Assembly: GCF_022376445.1 (NCBI RefSeq)
Contig: NW_025955583.1
Span: 1 to 19,761, forward strand
Length of the DNA: 19,761 nt
Direction of reading: 5' to 3'
Source of the DNA: Fomitopsis serialis
Taxonomy: Eukaryota; Basidiomycota; Agaricomycetes; Polyporales; Fomitopsidaceae
The first letter of the stretch is position 1. Each line of letters begins with the position of its first letter. Under the pieces are notes generated by a model. That model saw only the letters and a list, made by a program, of their open reading frames with translations. It did not search any database and was not told the DNA's origin. Positions 10,472 through 19,761 of this stretch are shown in pieces. The translations under genes and the position numbers were made by a program.

Positions 10472-10889
10472 AACTACCAGAGAAATGACTCTGCTCATTG
10501 TAGCTTCGTGCCTAGACCAGGAGGCGAGCAGGCAGCACAGCTACCACTTCCAGTGATTTAGCATCGGACGGATCATGTTCTTGCGATATCATGATAGCAA
10601 GCGGACGATGGACGCTCTTCCGCGAACCAGGGATGTGGACTTGATAGAGGTGAGTTAGATCAATGCGATCACGGTATAGCAGCCAGCGTAACACTTGCCT
10701 GATGCACAGCAAACCGAAAGCAATGCGATTGCGAGCAGGTAGAAAGCAAGATACAAGCGAGTACAGACATTGTTCGAACACAGATACACAACATGTTGAC
10801 CAAAAACGATGCGAAAATGCTAGGATACGAATAAGTTAGATGAGTGGGTATCAGTTCGGAGTCAAGAGTCCATGGCTATGCAGCAGCCG
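10472..10889. other. 3' flank of the zinc-finger gene
   Basis: Short region after the zinc-finger gene's stop on the minus strand, probably including its 3' UTR. The 89-codon minus-strand frame here lacks an ATG. Nothing else is supported. Confidence 0.5.
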
Positions 10890-13123
10890 TCAGCGTCGTA
10901 GTGGCACGTCTTCCTCGCTCTCGGGGTCGCTCTCCGGATCGTTGTCGACCTCGATGTCGTCCTTCTTGGAGTTGGGGCATGTGCCGTCCGGGCGAAGATG
11001 CCGCTTGTAGGAGTCTGGGCGAGCGTATACCCCTTCGCACACTGCACACACGACCTTCTTGTTGCGATGGATGTTCATGTGGCGGTCCCGGTCGCCAGGG
11101 CGAGTGAAGGTCTTGCTGCACTCCTCGCACTTATGCTTGCCCCTCTTCGATCCACATGCAGTGCGAGGGCCGCTCCCGCGCCTCTTCTTCCCCTTGTCAC
11201 GCCCTTGCCCGACCTCGCAGTCACGCCTCTCGTCGCCTTGTCCTCCGAACCAGCGTCTACGCGACCCTTTTTAGGCTTCGGTTCCAACGTGGTATCGTCT
11301 TCATCAGCAGCATCCACATCGATGGGGACGTACTCGTCGTCGCCGTCGTCACCGTCGCTCTCGTCGCAGTTAGCATCGCGCTCGTCGCCCGTTGACTGCG
11401 GGTAGGCAGTGAAGGCATCAGCCGGCTTCGTCGCATGTGAACTCGAGGGCATCGGTTCCTCGATGGTTCGGCTTCCTCCGCGAGTCCTGGGCGAAGGGCG
11501 ACCAGGAAGGGCGTGCAGGCGTGTGGAAGTCAGCTCTTGATCTTCCACGCGCTTTGCACGCCGCTTGGGCAGTGGCTTCACATCACGAATCATCGGACTG
11601 CCTGCCTCGCGGGGTGGCGTCTTCGCAGAACCCCGTTTGCGCTTAGGACGGAAGTTGGCACAAGTGCCGACTTCCGGGGATGTCGCCAAGAGCACCGACG
11701 GCGATACGCCAACAGGGCTGGCGCGAGGCGGCGACCCTGGGGTGTATGGGGTGAGGGGTGAGTCGTATGCCTCCTCATCGTCGTAAGCCGCGTTCATCCT
11801 GTCGAACGCTCCGCCGAGCGACTTTGCTGCCGGGGAGATGGATGTGACGTCGATGGTGCTCGTTGGCGATACCTGCAACTCGGACGGAGTCGTCCAGACA
11901 GGCAGTGCACTCGCGTCCGCGGACCATGGTGTGAAGAGGGCGCCGGAAGTTGACGCAGGCGAGACGGTGGAAGAGACGGGACTGTATGGTGAGTGCAGGA
12001 GACTTGGAGAGATAGTCTGCGGCTCCGTCTCGTGAGAGGGTCCTGACATAGCCATCCTAGATGAACCCGAGAAGACCCGGCTGGGTAGAAGCGTGGATGA
12101 AGGAGCATAAGGTCCCTGATGGAACATGGCAGAGCCTGGCGACGCCAACGCAACCTCTACCGTGTTGTATGCTTTACGAGCATACAGCACGGTAGCTGTT
12201 TCGTTGGATGCGTCGTCAAACCGTGCTTCAAATCAATCCACGGCACTACAGTATAGTTGGGTTAGACTTACCTGCACCCGAAGCTCCGCCGCGTAATCGC
12301 TGACAATGTCATCTGGCATCACAGCGTCGTCCTCAAACGAAAACTCCATATCCAGTGGCCGGAATGGAAGATCCAGCTCTGGAAGCTCGATCACTGGCCC
12401 GTCGTACATTGGCCCCATCGTCGAGTCGCCGAAGAGACCCTGGTAAGACGTGTACAGGAACTCCTCATCTAGGGACGTGGTCGACTTCGATTCGCCAAGG
12501 GAGCGATATGGAGTCAAGGATGGCAGCATGGCGCAAGTGCACAGTCGCGCGGTGTGCCGAAGTCGGTGCTCGAGGTCGAGAAAGTATTGAGCGATGTGGG
12601 TCGCGTTGTTGGCCCAGACAACCAGAGCGGATTCATTTCGCTAAGTAGGGATTACGGTGAGCGTTCGTAATGTGATTGTAGCGAACATGACTGACTACTA
12701 TAGAGGCATGGTGCGCCATTGCCGCATGCGGCGTTGACGCAAGTGAACCTAGGATAGGCAACTTGGTGCCATCATGAGCATCGAACAGCGATGCATCAGG
12801 ATGTCTGGGACGGATCAGTAGGGGGAGGCGAAATGAAAGGATACTTCATACATCTCTGCCAGGAGTGCCTTGATAGCTGGTGTGCGCGCCTTGATGGCGG
12901 CCCGAAAGCGGGAGTCCTTCAATAGGGTGGCCAACGATGGGTCTCGTTCGCTGGGGTAGAGGAGAGCATTTCCGTCGTCGGAGAGCACGCACACGGCGAC
13001 GTAGTCGAGGTCGTCTGTGTCCGGCGGAGGGGAAGATAGCTGGGAGATAATGGAATGTAGCGAGGCCTGGGCAGCAACACTCATGGCGGACGGGAAGGGG
13101 GTATTGTCTCGACTGTGGCCCAT
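10890..13123 (-). CDS. C2H2-type zinc-finger protein, probable transcription regulator
   Basis: Probable nuclear DNA-binding regulator. My model has exons 13123-12852, 12804-12696, 12640-12272, 12154-11201 and 11144-10890 (652 aa); all four junctions keep frame. The C-terminal exon holds the fingers: CEECSKTFTRPGDRDRH followed by MNIH is a standard C2H2 finger (C574, C577, H590, H594). The next, CAVC to HLRPDGTC (C601, C604, H617, C624), is C2HC-like with long final spacing. Before them lie Ser/Pro-rich sequence, basic patches (PKRKRG, KPLPKRRAKR, PKPKKGR) and an acidic run near DESDGDDGDDE, consistent with nuclear entry and activation. The 3' half is secure. The frame is open upstream of the ATG at 12529 back to a TTAG acceptor at 12641, which is why I extended the gene. 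The two 5' exons are less certain; starts at 13084 or 12529 are alternatives. The last intron (11200-11145) has a weak branch site. Confidence 0.65.
12157..12195. repeat. near-perfect inverted repeat (16-bp arms, 7-nt loop)
   Basis: Left arm CTACCGTGTTGTATGC (12157-12172) and right arm GCATACAGCACGGTAG (12180-12195) are reverse complements except for one position. That position would be a G-U wobble in plus-strand RNA and a C-A mismatch in minus-strand RNA. The loop is 7 nt. On the gene's strand the hairpin ends one base before the AG of the proposed acceptor at 12156-12155. A CAG ends at 12197, one base before the hairpin begins. Confidence 0.85.
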
Positions 13124-15546
13124 CTGGCTCGCGGGTTAAATCACTTCGTACTGTGGGTCCCTTTAGCGCTTTTGAGCGTCTGTGGTCGCGCCTCAAGGAC
13201 ATCGCACTTTCTTCAAGGATGCCCATATCGGACATCGGAGTTGATGCTGCACAGGGCGAGCCTTCATCTTCGTGAGATGGATCTCTTGTCATGTCGATTG
13301 ATAGCTGCCGTACGCGTGAAGGCGACAAAAAGCGCCGTAAGCGAGTCATAATAAGAGCTCTGGGACCGGAAGGAGAAGGCAACCACTATTATCAAGTACG
13401 ACTCGGTCCTACTTGTGAGCATCTCAGGCAGGATTAGCGTGGATCCTTGCTTCTATCATACATATCTCTCTTCCTTTCCTTGCCTCCGACATCGTCGGTG
13501 CCCTCGCGAACCTGCCTTAACGAGTGGAATTTGCTGCTGCACTATCCACTACCAGTGGTAGCATCGCCTTTGAAACTGCGACCGACCGACCTATGCCAAT
13601 GCCTCGTGGACTACACGCTTTACGGCGAATCATGTGTCGCGTTGGAATTTGGGGCACGCACGCGGAAGGAATGCACTACTGAGGTAGCGAAGTACGATAG
13701 AACATCTGGACGGAAGAGGCGAGCGGTGTGAATGCTGTGCACTCACTCACGACTCACGTTCAGAGCTTTGTGTGAGAGCGGTGCCTGGTTCTCAGAAATT
13801 CTGTCGCCTGTAAAGAGTTACAATACAGTCTTACATGGAGAACATTGGCAGCCCTCCGTAAGACACGGTGCCATGGGCTACGCTGTTGATGGGCTGTTTG
13901 CTCCTTTTGCCTAAAGTCCGAAGTGAGCCGGACTCGCTGGCAAGATGGTCAGTTCTGACCGAGACGTCTACGAGCGAGCAGCATGGCGGCCGAATCGTCC
14001 CTGAGACCCGGTACTCCGGATTATCAAAATACTTCCCCTCATTTTGATTGCGCCTAGGCGACGACAAGGCGGGTCCGGCGGTCGGGCGGCCGCCCGCATC
14101 ACGAGGGTGTGATGCAGCTCGCGACCTCGCGACTCAGCAAGACACGCCGGATATAGGTGACTTCACTTTGCAGAATTTCAAGGTTCTGTATGGACAGTGC
14201 CGAGCATACTTTGAATCCGAAGAGTCGGGCGATAACCTGAGGAGAGGTCAATGTCAGGCCCGGGCGCATGCCGTCGGCTTGAGCGTGGGAAGTGGACCCA
14301 CAGACGCACTCAATGCTATTTTGGGGTAACTTGCCTCTTTCAGACTCTTGATCCCGTGCAGCGACAGACGTGCCTACCCCTTTCTGATCTGAAGGTTTGC
14401 ATTCACATGGGATTTCAGCGACAAGCAGAGCCGAGGCAACCGCATGTTCTAGGTTTCCGAATACGGCTTCGCTGCCAGTGCGCGGCCCGCAGCGGCCTCT
14501 GCTGACAGCACATCATCGCCAGTCATGTGAAGCATTCTTCTAGCGTGTTTAGACTCAGAGTGAGTCCATGGCTTACTCTGTCTCTGCGCAACAAGACTGA
14601 CACCGCTCTTGTCTCCAATATCCTCTCGAGATACCTTCATTTGTGGTCGTATTCTCCGTGCCGCTAAGTCGGGCTTTACACTTGCGTCAAATAGAAGTGA
14701 AACTCAGTTGAACATCAATCATCACGCAATACAAGTGTCACGAAGGTTACAAGGTAGGGTCCTGCCAGTGCTCTCTGCCGCATGCGCGCCGAGGGACGGG
14801 TAGCATATCGGAAACCTGGCGCCCCCGTAGCAGACTCAGTGAACTTAGTCTTTCTACTGCTAGCAAAACGTCTGCTGCGGTATTAACCGTGCAAAATCTG
14901 GGTGAGCACCGCCGATGATTTAGATAGCGATGCGTTGGGACACCTGAACACGAGCTATCCGAAATTGGGCTAGACTGGAGTTATTGTGAAGCTTTCATCC
15001 GTCTCGTCGGGTTGTCGTCGATACGAGGCCGTTGTAAAGGTATCAGGACTGCCGTACGTGTCGTGCGTTCATCATATTGGTTGCACTCACAAAAAGTATG
15101 TTTCAGAGCTCAAGAAGCACCAGGACATCGGAGATTATCACGCGTCGGGTCTCCGACAATCACGACGAACAAGGGCTGAGATTTAGAACAGGTAAACATC
15201 ACCCCCCTTTCACGAGCATCTGACAACGCCGCCGGCTTGCATTATCTTCAGATTTGCCGCATGTGAGCGGACAACGCAGAGACATGCTCGACGCGCAGGG
15301 TGCGCATGCGCTGACTCTCAGAAGGTGCGCTGACATGTCCATCTTTGTGGGCGGCGACCGAGGAAGTGTCCCGGCGGCCAGCAACATCTGCTTGCTTTGC
15401 GGGAACAGATAACTTTCGTGGGGGCTTTCACTGCCTTGGCTAATATCTGCGGCCTGCGCTGCATGGATCACTGCGAGACCCCAAACAATTTGTACCACCA
15501 CCGAATGGCACCGCTGCCTTGATAATCAACCAGGACCCGTCCGTCT
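13124..15546. other. long gene-poor stretch
   Basis: The left end is the probable promoter or 5' UTR of the zinc-finger gene. A minus-strand frame at 13382-13124 looks protein-like (basic, Arg- and Ser-rich, with ATGs), but I could not splice it into the zinc-finger frame with a convincing intron. A minus-strand frame of about 100 codons ending at 13831 has no ATG. A 14-bp GC palindrome lies at 14085-14098. The minus-strand frame 15501-15199 also lacks an ATG at its upstream end. No transposon, tRNA or recognisable domain was seen. Confidence 0.4.
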
Positions 15547-15726
15547 TCAGATATCTGTGATCCTGGCACCGCTGACTGGTTTCGTACTAGGTTTGCGGTC
15601 GATGCTTAGAATGTTATTGTGTCCACCATTTACGGCTACATGCCACTGTCTGTGCGGTGGCCTAGTAGCACCATCCTTGATGAAGGCACGCAGCACTTCC
15701 TCCTCTTTTTCTTGTGAGGAATTCAT
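15547..15726 (-). CDS. small ORF, 59 aa, unknown
   Basis: Complete ATG-to-TGA frame of 60 codons on the minus strand. The N-terminus is strongly acidic (QEKEEEVLRAF), followed by a basic, His-rich middle (RPPHRQWHVAVNGGHNN) and a polar end. There is no signal peptide, membrane segment, C-terminal CaaX pheromone box or MSDIN-type leader, so it is not an obvious secreted, pheromone or ribosomal-peptide precursor. Composition looks protein-like, but the length is within what chance allows. I do not recognise it. Confidence 0.22.
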   Translation of the reverse strand: MNSSQEKEEEVLRAFIKDGATRPPHRQWHVAVNGGHNNILSIDRKPSTKPVSGARITDI

Positions 15727-16818
15727 CGTTTTGTCAACGTTTTGGTCTCTTGCCGGGGTATTGTCCTAGAACTGCCTCGGCTGCCGACGACTGTCGGAAG
15801 TGCGATCTGCATAACGATCGAGGGTTTACGGCAGCCGGCGCTACGCCCATCTTCTGTCAGCCTCCACACGGCGAAGCAGATAGCGGTTGGCGTCTACATC
15901 CATATGAAGCAGGAGCAGGACGCATCGGCGGAGACCCGCATCGGGTTCGGGATCATTGAAAGGGATCTGAGGCCTTCCTATGCGTCCGTCAAGTTCGAAC
16001 TGCTGACAGCGGTGAGTCCGGACCATGTTCTACTATTACCGACTTCACGTAATGAGCTGCCATGCCGCAGAACGGCCGTAACTGCGGTCGCAGCGGCGGA
16101 GCGCCTTTTCCCTCCTAGAAGGCCCCTACAGTGCTGGCAAAGGCCCGACGAGGGCAGCACTAACATGTCACTGCCCACAGTCGGGAGAAAGCGCACGAAC
16201 GCCACTGTGCGCAGTACACCAAAACGAGAGCCTCTGCTAGTGAACGTATTTGTCACTCCGTAGGCAAGTACGCCACCCAAGTCAATGAGCCGATTTACCT
16301 GACTTTTTTTGAAAGTCGTCGCAGGGATATGGCAGCAGTTTCGGGCGATGCCACTCATCTGAAGGCCACTGGCAGTAGGCGTATGCGATCATGAAATCAA
16401 GCTGTCTTCATATCACGAGCTCCGCTTCACGAGCTAGACGTCCCCTTCAAGCCGAAGAGTGTCACAAACCCAGGCGACCTTACAACCATTTCACCAGATG
16501 TACCAAAGCTTGGGGATGGGGACAAGATATCGACCGCCGGACAGAGCGAGCACGGGCACCTTTGCACTTCAACCGGGTGGCATGACATGTCGTCACCACG
16601 GTCTTCAGACTTACCATTCTAGGTAATTATGCTGACATAGAGCCCAGGGTCGCCCATGGCAAGCCGTAGCACCAGTGCACGCCTCTTAGTCCCATTATCA
16701 TCTTCAGCCAGGTGCGTTTGCCGCAACAAAAACGAAGATTGGGTTAGAATAGAACAGTTGACGTCGTTTCAGCCAACCCTTATCATCTCTCATATTGCCG
16801 GTGCATAGCTCGCCCACA
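15727..16818. other. 5' flank of the dehalogenase gene with a possible gene remnant
   Basis: A plus-strand frame (15742-16263) stays open 173 codons without an early ATG and reads protein-like in the middle (TAKQIAVGVYIHMKQEQ, then ETRIGFGIIERDLRPSYASV). A consensus-like intron, GTGAGT to CCGCAG (16012-16070), falls right after that block, but splicing it leads to a stop near 16118. Coding-looking sequence continues in the unspliced frame. This fits a decayed gene or an uncalled one; no family is recognised. Near 16759-16766 the sequence TGACGTCG, one base off the CRE palindrome, lies about 55 nt before the downstream gene's start. Confidence 0.3.
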
Positions 16819-18132
16819 ATGACACACAGAACCGGCATTCACGTACTCGCCTTCGATATCTACGGGACAATTCTGAACACTAACAGCATCACATCGGGGA
16901 TCAAACAACATAGTCATCTAGACGACGAAAAGGCCGCCCAACTCAGCCAACTGTGGAGGCGATATCAACTCGAGTGAGTGCGATGCCTCGCTGATTCTAC
17001 TGACAGTCATATTCAAACCTTGGCAATGTTAGGTACACATGGCGCCTGAACTCCATGGGTGAGCAGAGTCAGTCACTCATCAAGCAAATATTCACTGACG
17101 GAGATGGTTTCACTGATTTTACGTCGCAGGTCTCTACGAGCCTTTTGACACCGTTACTAAGAGCAGCCTCAAGCACGCAGCCGCGGAGATGGACATCATA
17201 CTCGCGGACGGCGAGATCGCCGCCTTGATGAGCGACTATAGCCGTCTTCTCCCGTGAGTTGTTTGACACATTCGGGCTTCACGGCAGACACCCTTGCACT
17301 TCTTCCGCCGGACGAAGTACGAAGCGCTCGTCGGTGGGGTCGCGCTATTGAACCGGCGCGATGTCTATACTGCATCCGGAGCAATGCTGTCGCAGTTGGA
17401 GGAAGAGGTTGCCTTGAGTCTATAGAACGGCGTCTCGATGATGAGTGTTGAACGCTGATGAAGTTGTCTAGGTTCGAAGACGCAGTTCCGGCGCTGGAGG
17501 AACTGAGTCGAAATCCGAATATCAAGGTCGTTATTTTCAGCAACGGTCGGTACGATTCTTTGCACAACGTCGAGGCTCGTGACTCACCGGATGAATACAG
17601 GGACCGCGCAGGTCAGTGCAGCGACAGTCGACTGACCGCTGCCGCTCAACCGTCCAGTTCACTGATTGCATCCTCCAACAGATGGTCTCAACAGCATTGC
17701 ATGCCTCGCTACCCGAGGCACTCCTCCCCCTACCACTATACCTCGCAGACTCGGTAAGGCAGTACAAGCCAGCGCCGTCCATCTATGATGGCCTGCGCAA
17801 GGCATTCAGCGACGCTCCAGGGGCGCAGGGCGACTCGCCCGACGTCTGGCTTGTCAGTGGGTGAGTGAAATTAGTGACTTCGCCCTGTTATCCCATGTTT
17901 ACTGAACGGCCCTTGTTCATCTCCGCGGCGTCGGTGGTCGTCGTATTGGATTGCATACAGGAACCCTTTCGACGTCACTGGCGCACGTGCCGCGGGACTG
18001 GGAGCTTTCTGGGTCGACCGCGCTGGCGGCGGGTGGAAGGATCAGATCCCTATGGCTCACGCTGGTGTAGGCCCTCTCAAGATCGTGAAGAATCTAGGAG
18101 AGATAGCAACGATTGTCAAGGAGGAGTCCTGA
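16819..18132 (+). CDS. haloacid dehalogenase type II family hydrolase (HAD superfamily)
   Basis: HAD-superfamily hydrolase of the L-2-haloacid dehalogenase type, probably cytosolic. Exons are 16819-16973, 17033-17058, 17130-17253, 17472-17545, 17601-17611, 17682-17860 and 17961-18132, giving 246 aa, close to the family's usual length. Motif I is LAFDIYGT with nucleophile Asp13. A helical cap shows LWRRYQLEYTWRLNSMGLYE. Motif II is VIFSNGT with Ser125, motif III QYKPAPSIY with Lys159, and motif IV SGNPFDVTGARAAGLGAFWV with Asp194. All catalytic positions are present. Family members cleave carbon-halogen bonds of 2-haloacids with an Asp-ester intermediate; many fungal homologues have unknown substrates, so the substrate is left open. 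The 11-nt exon 5 is needed to restore FSNGTAQMV. Intron 4 is long (218 nt). The ATG has A at -3. Confidence 0.93.
17601..17611 (+). other. 11-nt micro-exon of the dehalogenase gene
   Basis: GGACCGCGCAG lies between an ATACAG acceptor and a GTCAGT donor. Including it joins the Gly codon split at 17545 and restores Gly-Thr-Ala-Gln before Met-Val, matching the family pattern SNGTxxMV. No other pair of splice sites that I tried gives the correct frame. Confidence 0.7.
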
Positions 18133-18562
18133 AGAGCTCGTCGCCAGTTCCGTATGAATGTGTCCGCATGCACCACACAAGACAATGTCAACGTTCGTGT
18201 GTTCTGAGCAGTACCTCGCGAATGTACAAGTCATCGTAAATGATTGGCTCATCAGTGCACATGATCGCACGAGATAAGTGCCTTTCAGCATGCGGACATT
18301 TGTTCATGCATGAGTATGCATCATGCGACGCTGGCTATACGCGACAAAACCGGGGTATATTCCAGCAGAACGTGAAGAACAGCTAGGCAACTACGGACAT
18401 TATTGTGTTCCATATAGTCCACATCTGATCTATCCTCGTTGCACCGGTCCACAGAGGCCGATTCGGACTCGGACACTGGGACAGGGCCATGATGTGCCAC
18501 ACGAAGCAGCCATCGAAACTGCATGGTCCCACGAAGCTTGAAGCTCGAACGCACGGCTGCGG
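18133..18562. other. convergent intergenic region
   Basis: A 430-bp gap between two genes that end towards each other, so it should hold both 3' UTRs. Short ATG-started frames here (for example 18323-18541) have no recognisable content. Nothing else is seen. Confidence 0.6.
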
Positions 18563-19761
18563 TCACAAGACGTCCCAATCCGAGCTCGCATCTGAGGTCC
18601 AGTCTTCGCTCCGATACGGAGTACGGGCAGTGCTGGAACCCATGCGACTTCTGCCCTTTTGACGCTTTCTGAATAGCGGGGTGCGTGGGGCTGCCGGCTC
18701 GTCTAGGTCGCTCCACGAGAACGTAGACGACTCGGAGGCGGGCGACGAAGGGACGCTCAGCGGGCCGTCCGCATCCGAGTCAGACGCGGGGTCCGGGGTT
18801 CCGACATCTCTAGTAGTAGGTGAATGGGCACCGAGATCTGCAGAGGACGTGGATGGTGAGGGCGGGCCGGAGGTGAGCGCAAGCTCGGCATCCCCCTCGC
18901 GGACCGTCTCCATGCTGGCCGTCCTGCGCAGCTTCCGGCGCCGCTCTTCAAATTGCAGGAGCTCCTCCTGCTCGCGATGGTGCCGCACAAACATCTCATC
19001 CCACACCCCACGCACCCCGTGTCCTCCCTGCGCCCGCACATGCCACTCCGTATCGAGCATGGCCAAGGACACGACATCGCGGTACCCGGGCGCCGCGGGG
19101 CTGATGATTGCGCGTCGGCGAGTGCCTTCGCATGTGAAGCCGAGAGACGTGAAGATGTTACGAGCAGCGTCGCTCGATGGCCCGTCCATGATCAGGCCTT
19201 GCACGCGATGCGCCCACAGGTTGTCGAAAGCGTATGTGAGCCCTGCGGAGAGCGCTTGCGCGGCGAGGCCTTGGCCACGCCATTGGGGCAAGAGCGAGAG
19301 GCCGATGTTGTATTCGGAAACCATGTCGGTCGTGCGGAGATAGAGGATGCCGATCGTATGAATCGTCGATATATCCTGCTCAGAGGGCTGAGGGGCAGAT
19401 GGAGAATCGAGAGGTTGAGGTGCGGCTGCATCCCAGATGTTGTCGATGTCCCTCGCTTCTGGCCAGGCATACTGCGAGAGGGAGACCGGTGGCTGCCTGT
19501 CAATATCTACTGGGATCGAGTCCCTATCGCCCGCCCGTTCTGCCATGAGCTCCTCCTCAGCCGCCTCGCCCTCTTCGGTTTTGCTTTCCACAGGCTTTGT
19601 GGGCAAGTGTTGCACGGCAGCGAACATGATGCATTGGTCGGATGCGGCAAACTCGAACGGCTCCGCACACCGTGCGGTCACGGCTTCCACGCTGTAGGGA
19701 TGTAGCTCTTCCCAAGCACTTAGGATGGCTTCGATATCGATGTCATCGGCTTCAAGAGATG
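18563..19761 (-). CDS. GNAT-family N-acetyltransferase, 5' end outside window
   Basis: Acyl-CoA-dependent N-acetyltransferase of the GNAT fold with a long disordered tail. The minus-strand frame runs open to the window edge (first full codon 19759-19757) and stops with TGA at 18563, so about 399 residues are visible and the start is missing; a GTG at 19690 is internal. The acetyl-CoA site is the motif-A stretch GLSLLPQWRGQGLAAQAL, followed by LTYAFDNLWAHRV and the motif-B-like NIFTSLGFTCEGTRRRA, typical of the RimJ/RimL-like group. Downstream lies a charged helix with coiled-coil character (FVRHHREQEELLQFEERRRKL). After it comes a Ser/Pro/Asp-rich, low-complexity C-terminus with a basic patch (FRKRQKGRSR). 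No intron is needed in the visible part. The acceptor substrate cannot be told from sequence. It converges with the dehalogenase gene. Confidence 0.88.
   Translation of the reverse strand, partial: SLEADDIDIEAILSAWEELHPYSVEAVTARCAEPFEFAASDQCIMFAAVQHLPTKPVESKTEEGEAAEEELMAERAGDRDSIPVDIDRQPPVSLSQYAWPEARDIDNIWDAAAPQPLDSPSAPQPSEQDISTIHTIGILYLRTTDMVSEYNIGLSLLPQWRGQGLAAQALSAGLTYAFDNLWAHRVQGLIMDGPSSDAARNIFTSLGFTCEGTRRRAIISPAAPGYRDVVSLAMLDTEWHVRAQGGHGVRGVWDEMFVRHHREQEELLQFEERRRKLRRTASMETVREGDAELALTSGPPSPSTSSADLGAHSPTTRDVGTPDPASDSDADGPLSVPSSPASESSTFSWSDLDEPAAPRTPLFRKRQKGRSRMGSSTARTPYRSEDWTSDASSDWDVL

Noticed and set aside
12846..13382. 178-codon minus-strand frame as the 5' exon of the zinc-finger gene
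   Set aside because: It is out of frame with the following exon. The only introns that fix the frame are 28 nt long or use a poor GTCCTT donor.
14085..14098. 14-bp GC-only palindrome CGGGCGGCCGCCCG
   Set aside because: Perfect but short and of low complexity; no partner site or gene context gives it a function.
17254..17471. 66-codon open frame within the long dehalogenase intron as an extra exon
   Set aside because: The incoming exon phase gives an immediate stop, and direct joining of the flanking exons restores the family's LLPFEDAVPAL segment.
18681..19705. 220- and 250-codon plus-strand frames
   Set aside because: Antisense shadows of the GC-rich GNAT coding region.
1..19761. Search for transposons, terminal repeats, CRISPR, rRNA and a mating-type or biosynthetic cluster
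   Set aside because: No transposase or reverse-transcriptase motif, no long direct or inverted terminal repeats, and no CaaX pheromone or cluster enzymes were seen by eye.

Overview
The window reads as nuclear DNA of a filamentous basidiomycete, most likely an Agaricomycete. The recognisable genes are split by many short introns (about 45-75 nt, a few longer). These have GTRNGT-like donors, CTRAY-like branch sites and YAG acceptors. The caspase-type gene has the long C-terminal extension familiar from mushroom C14 peptidases. No prokaryotic operon, rRNA, tRNA, CRISPR array or intact transposon was found. All gene models were spliced by eye from family conservation and reading-frame continuity.

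Layout, left to right. (1) 356-1475, minus: a complete five-exon gene for ribosomal protein uL14 (60S L23). Its upstream side carries a telomere-repeat-like promoter motif. Just past its stop codon lies a weak three-exon candidate for a small protein. (2) 1476-4060: mostly non-coding, with one weak spliced candidate near 2.4-3.0 kb. (3) 4061-6550, plus: a complete five-exon caspase-domain (peptidase C14) gene. (4) 7735-8934, minus: an RBM18-type RNA-recognition-motif protein with four coding exons, plus a probable intron in its 3' UTR. (5) 8935-10889: no confident gene, but one long open frame at 9755-10471. (6) 10890-13123, minus: a gene for a nuclear-looking protein with a C2H2 finger and a C2HC-like finger. 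A near-perfect 16-bp hairpin sits directly against one of its 3' splice sites. (7) 13124-16818: a 3.7-kb stretch with only weak candidates, including a 59-codon ORF. (8) 16819-18132, plus: a seven-exon haloacid-dehalogenase-type gene that needs an 11-nt micro-exon. (9) 18563-19761, minus: a GNAT acetyltransferase gene whose 5' end lies outside the window.

The genes do not form a pathway. They are ordinary housekeeping genes (uL14, the RBM18-like protein) alongside single regulatory or enzymatic genes, and no biosynthetic cluster or defence island is evident. The most interesting signals are in RNA processing: the hairpin at an intron 3' splice site, the micro-exon, the 3'-UTR intron, and a caspase intron that may instead be a frameshift.
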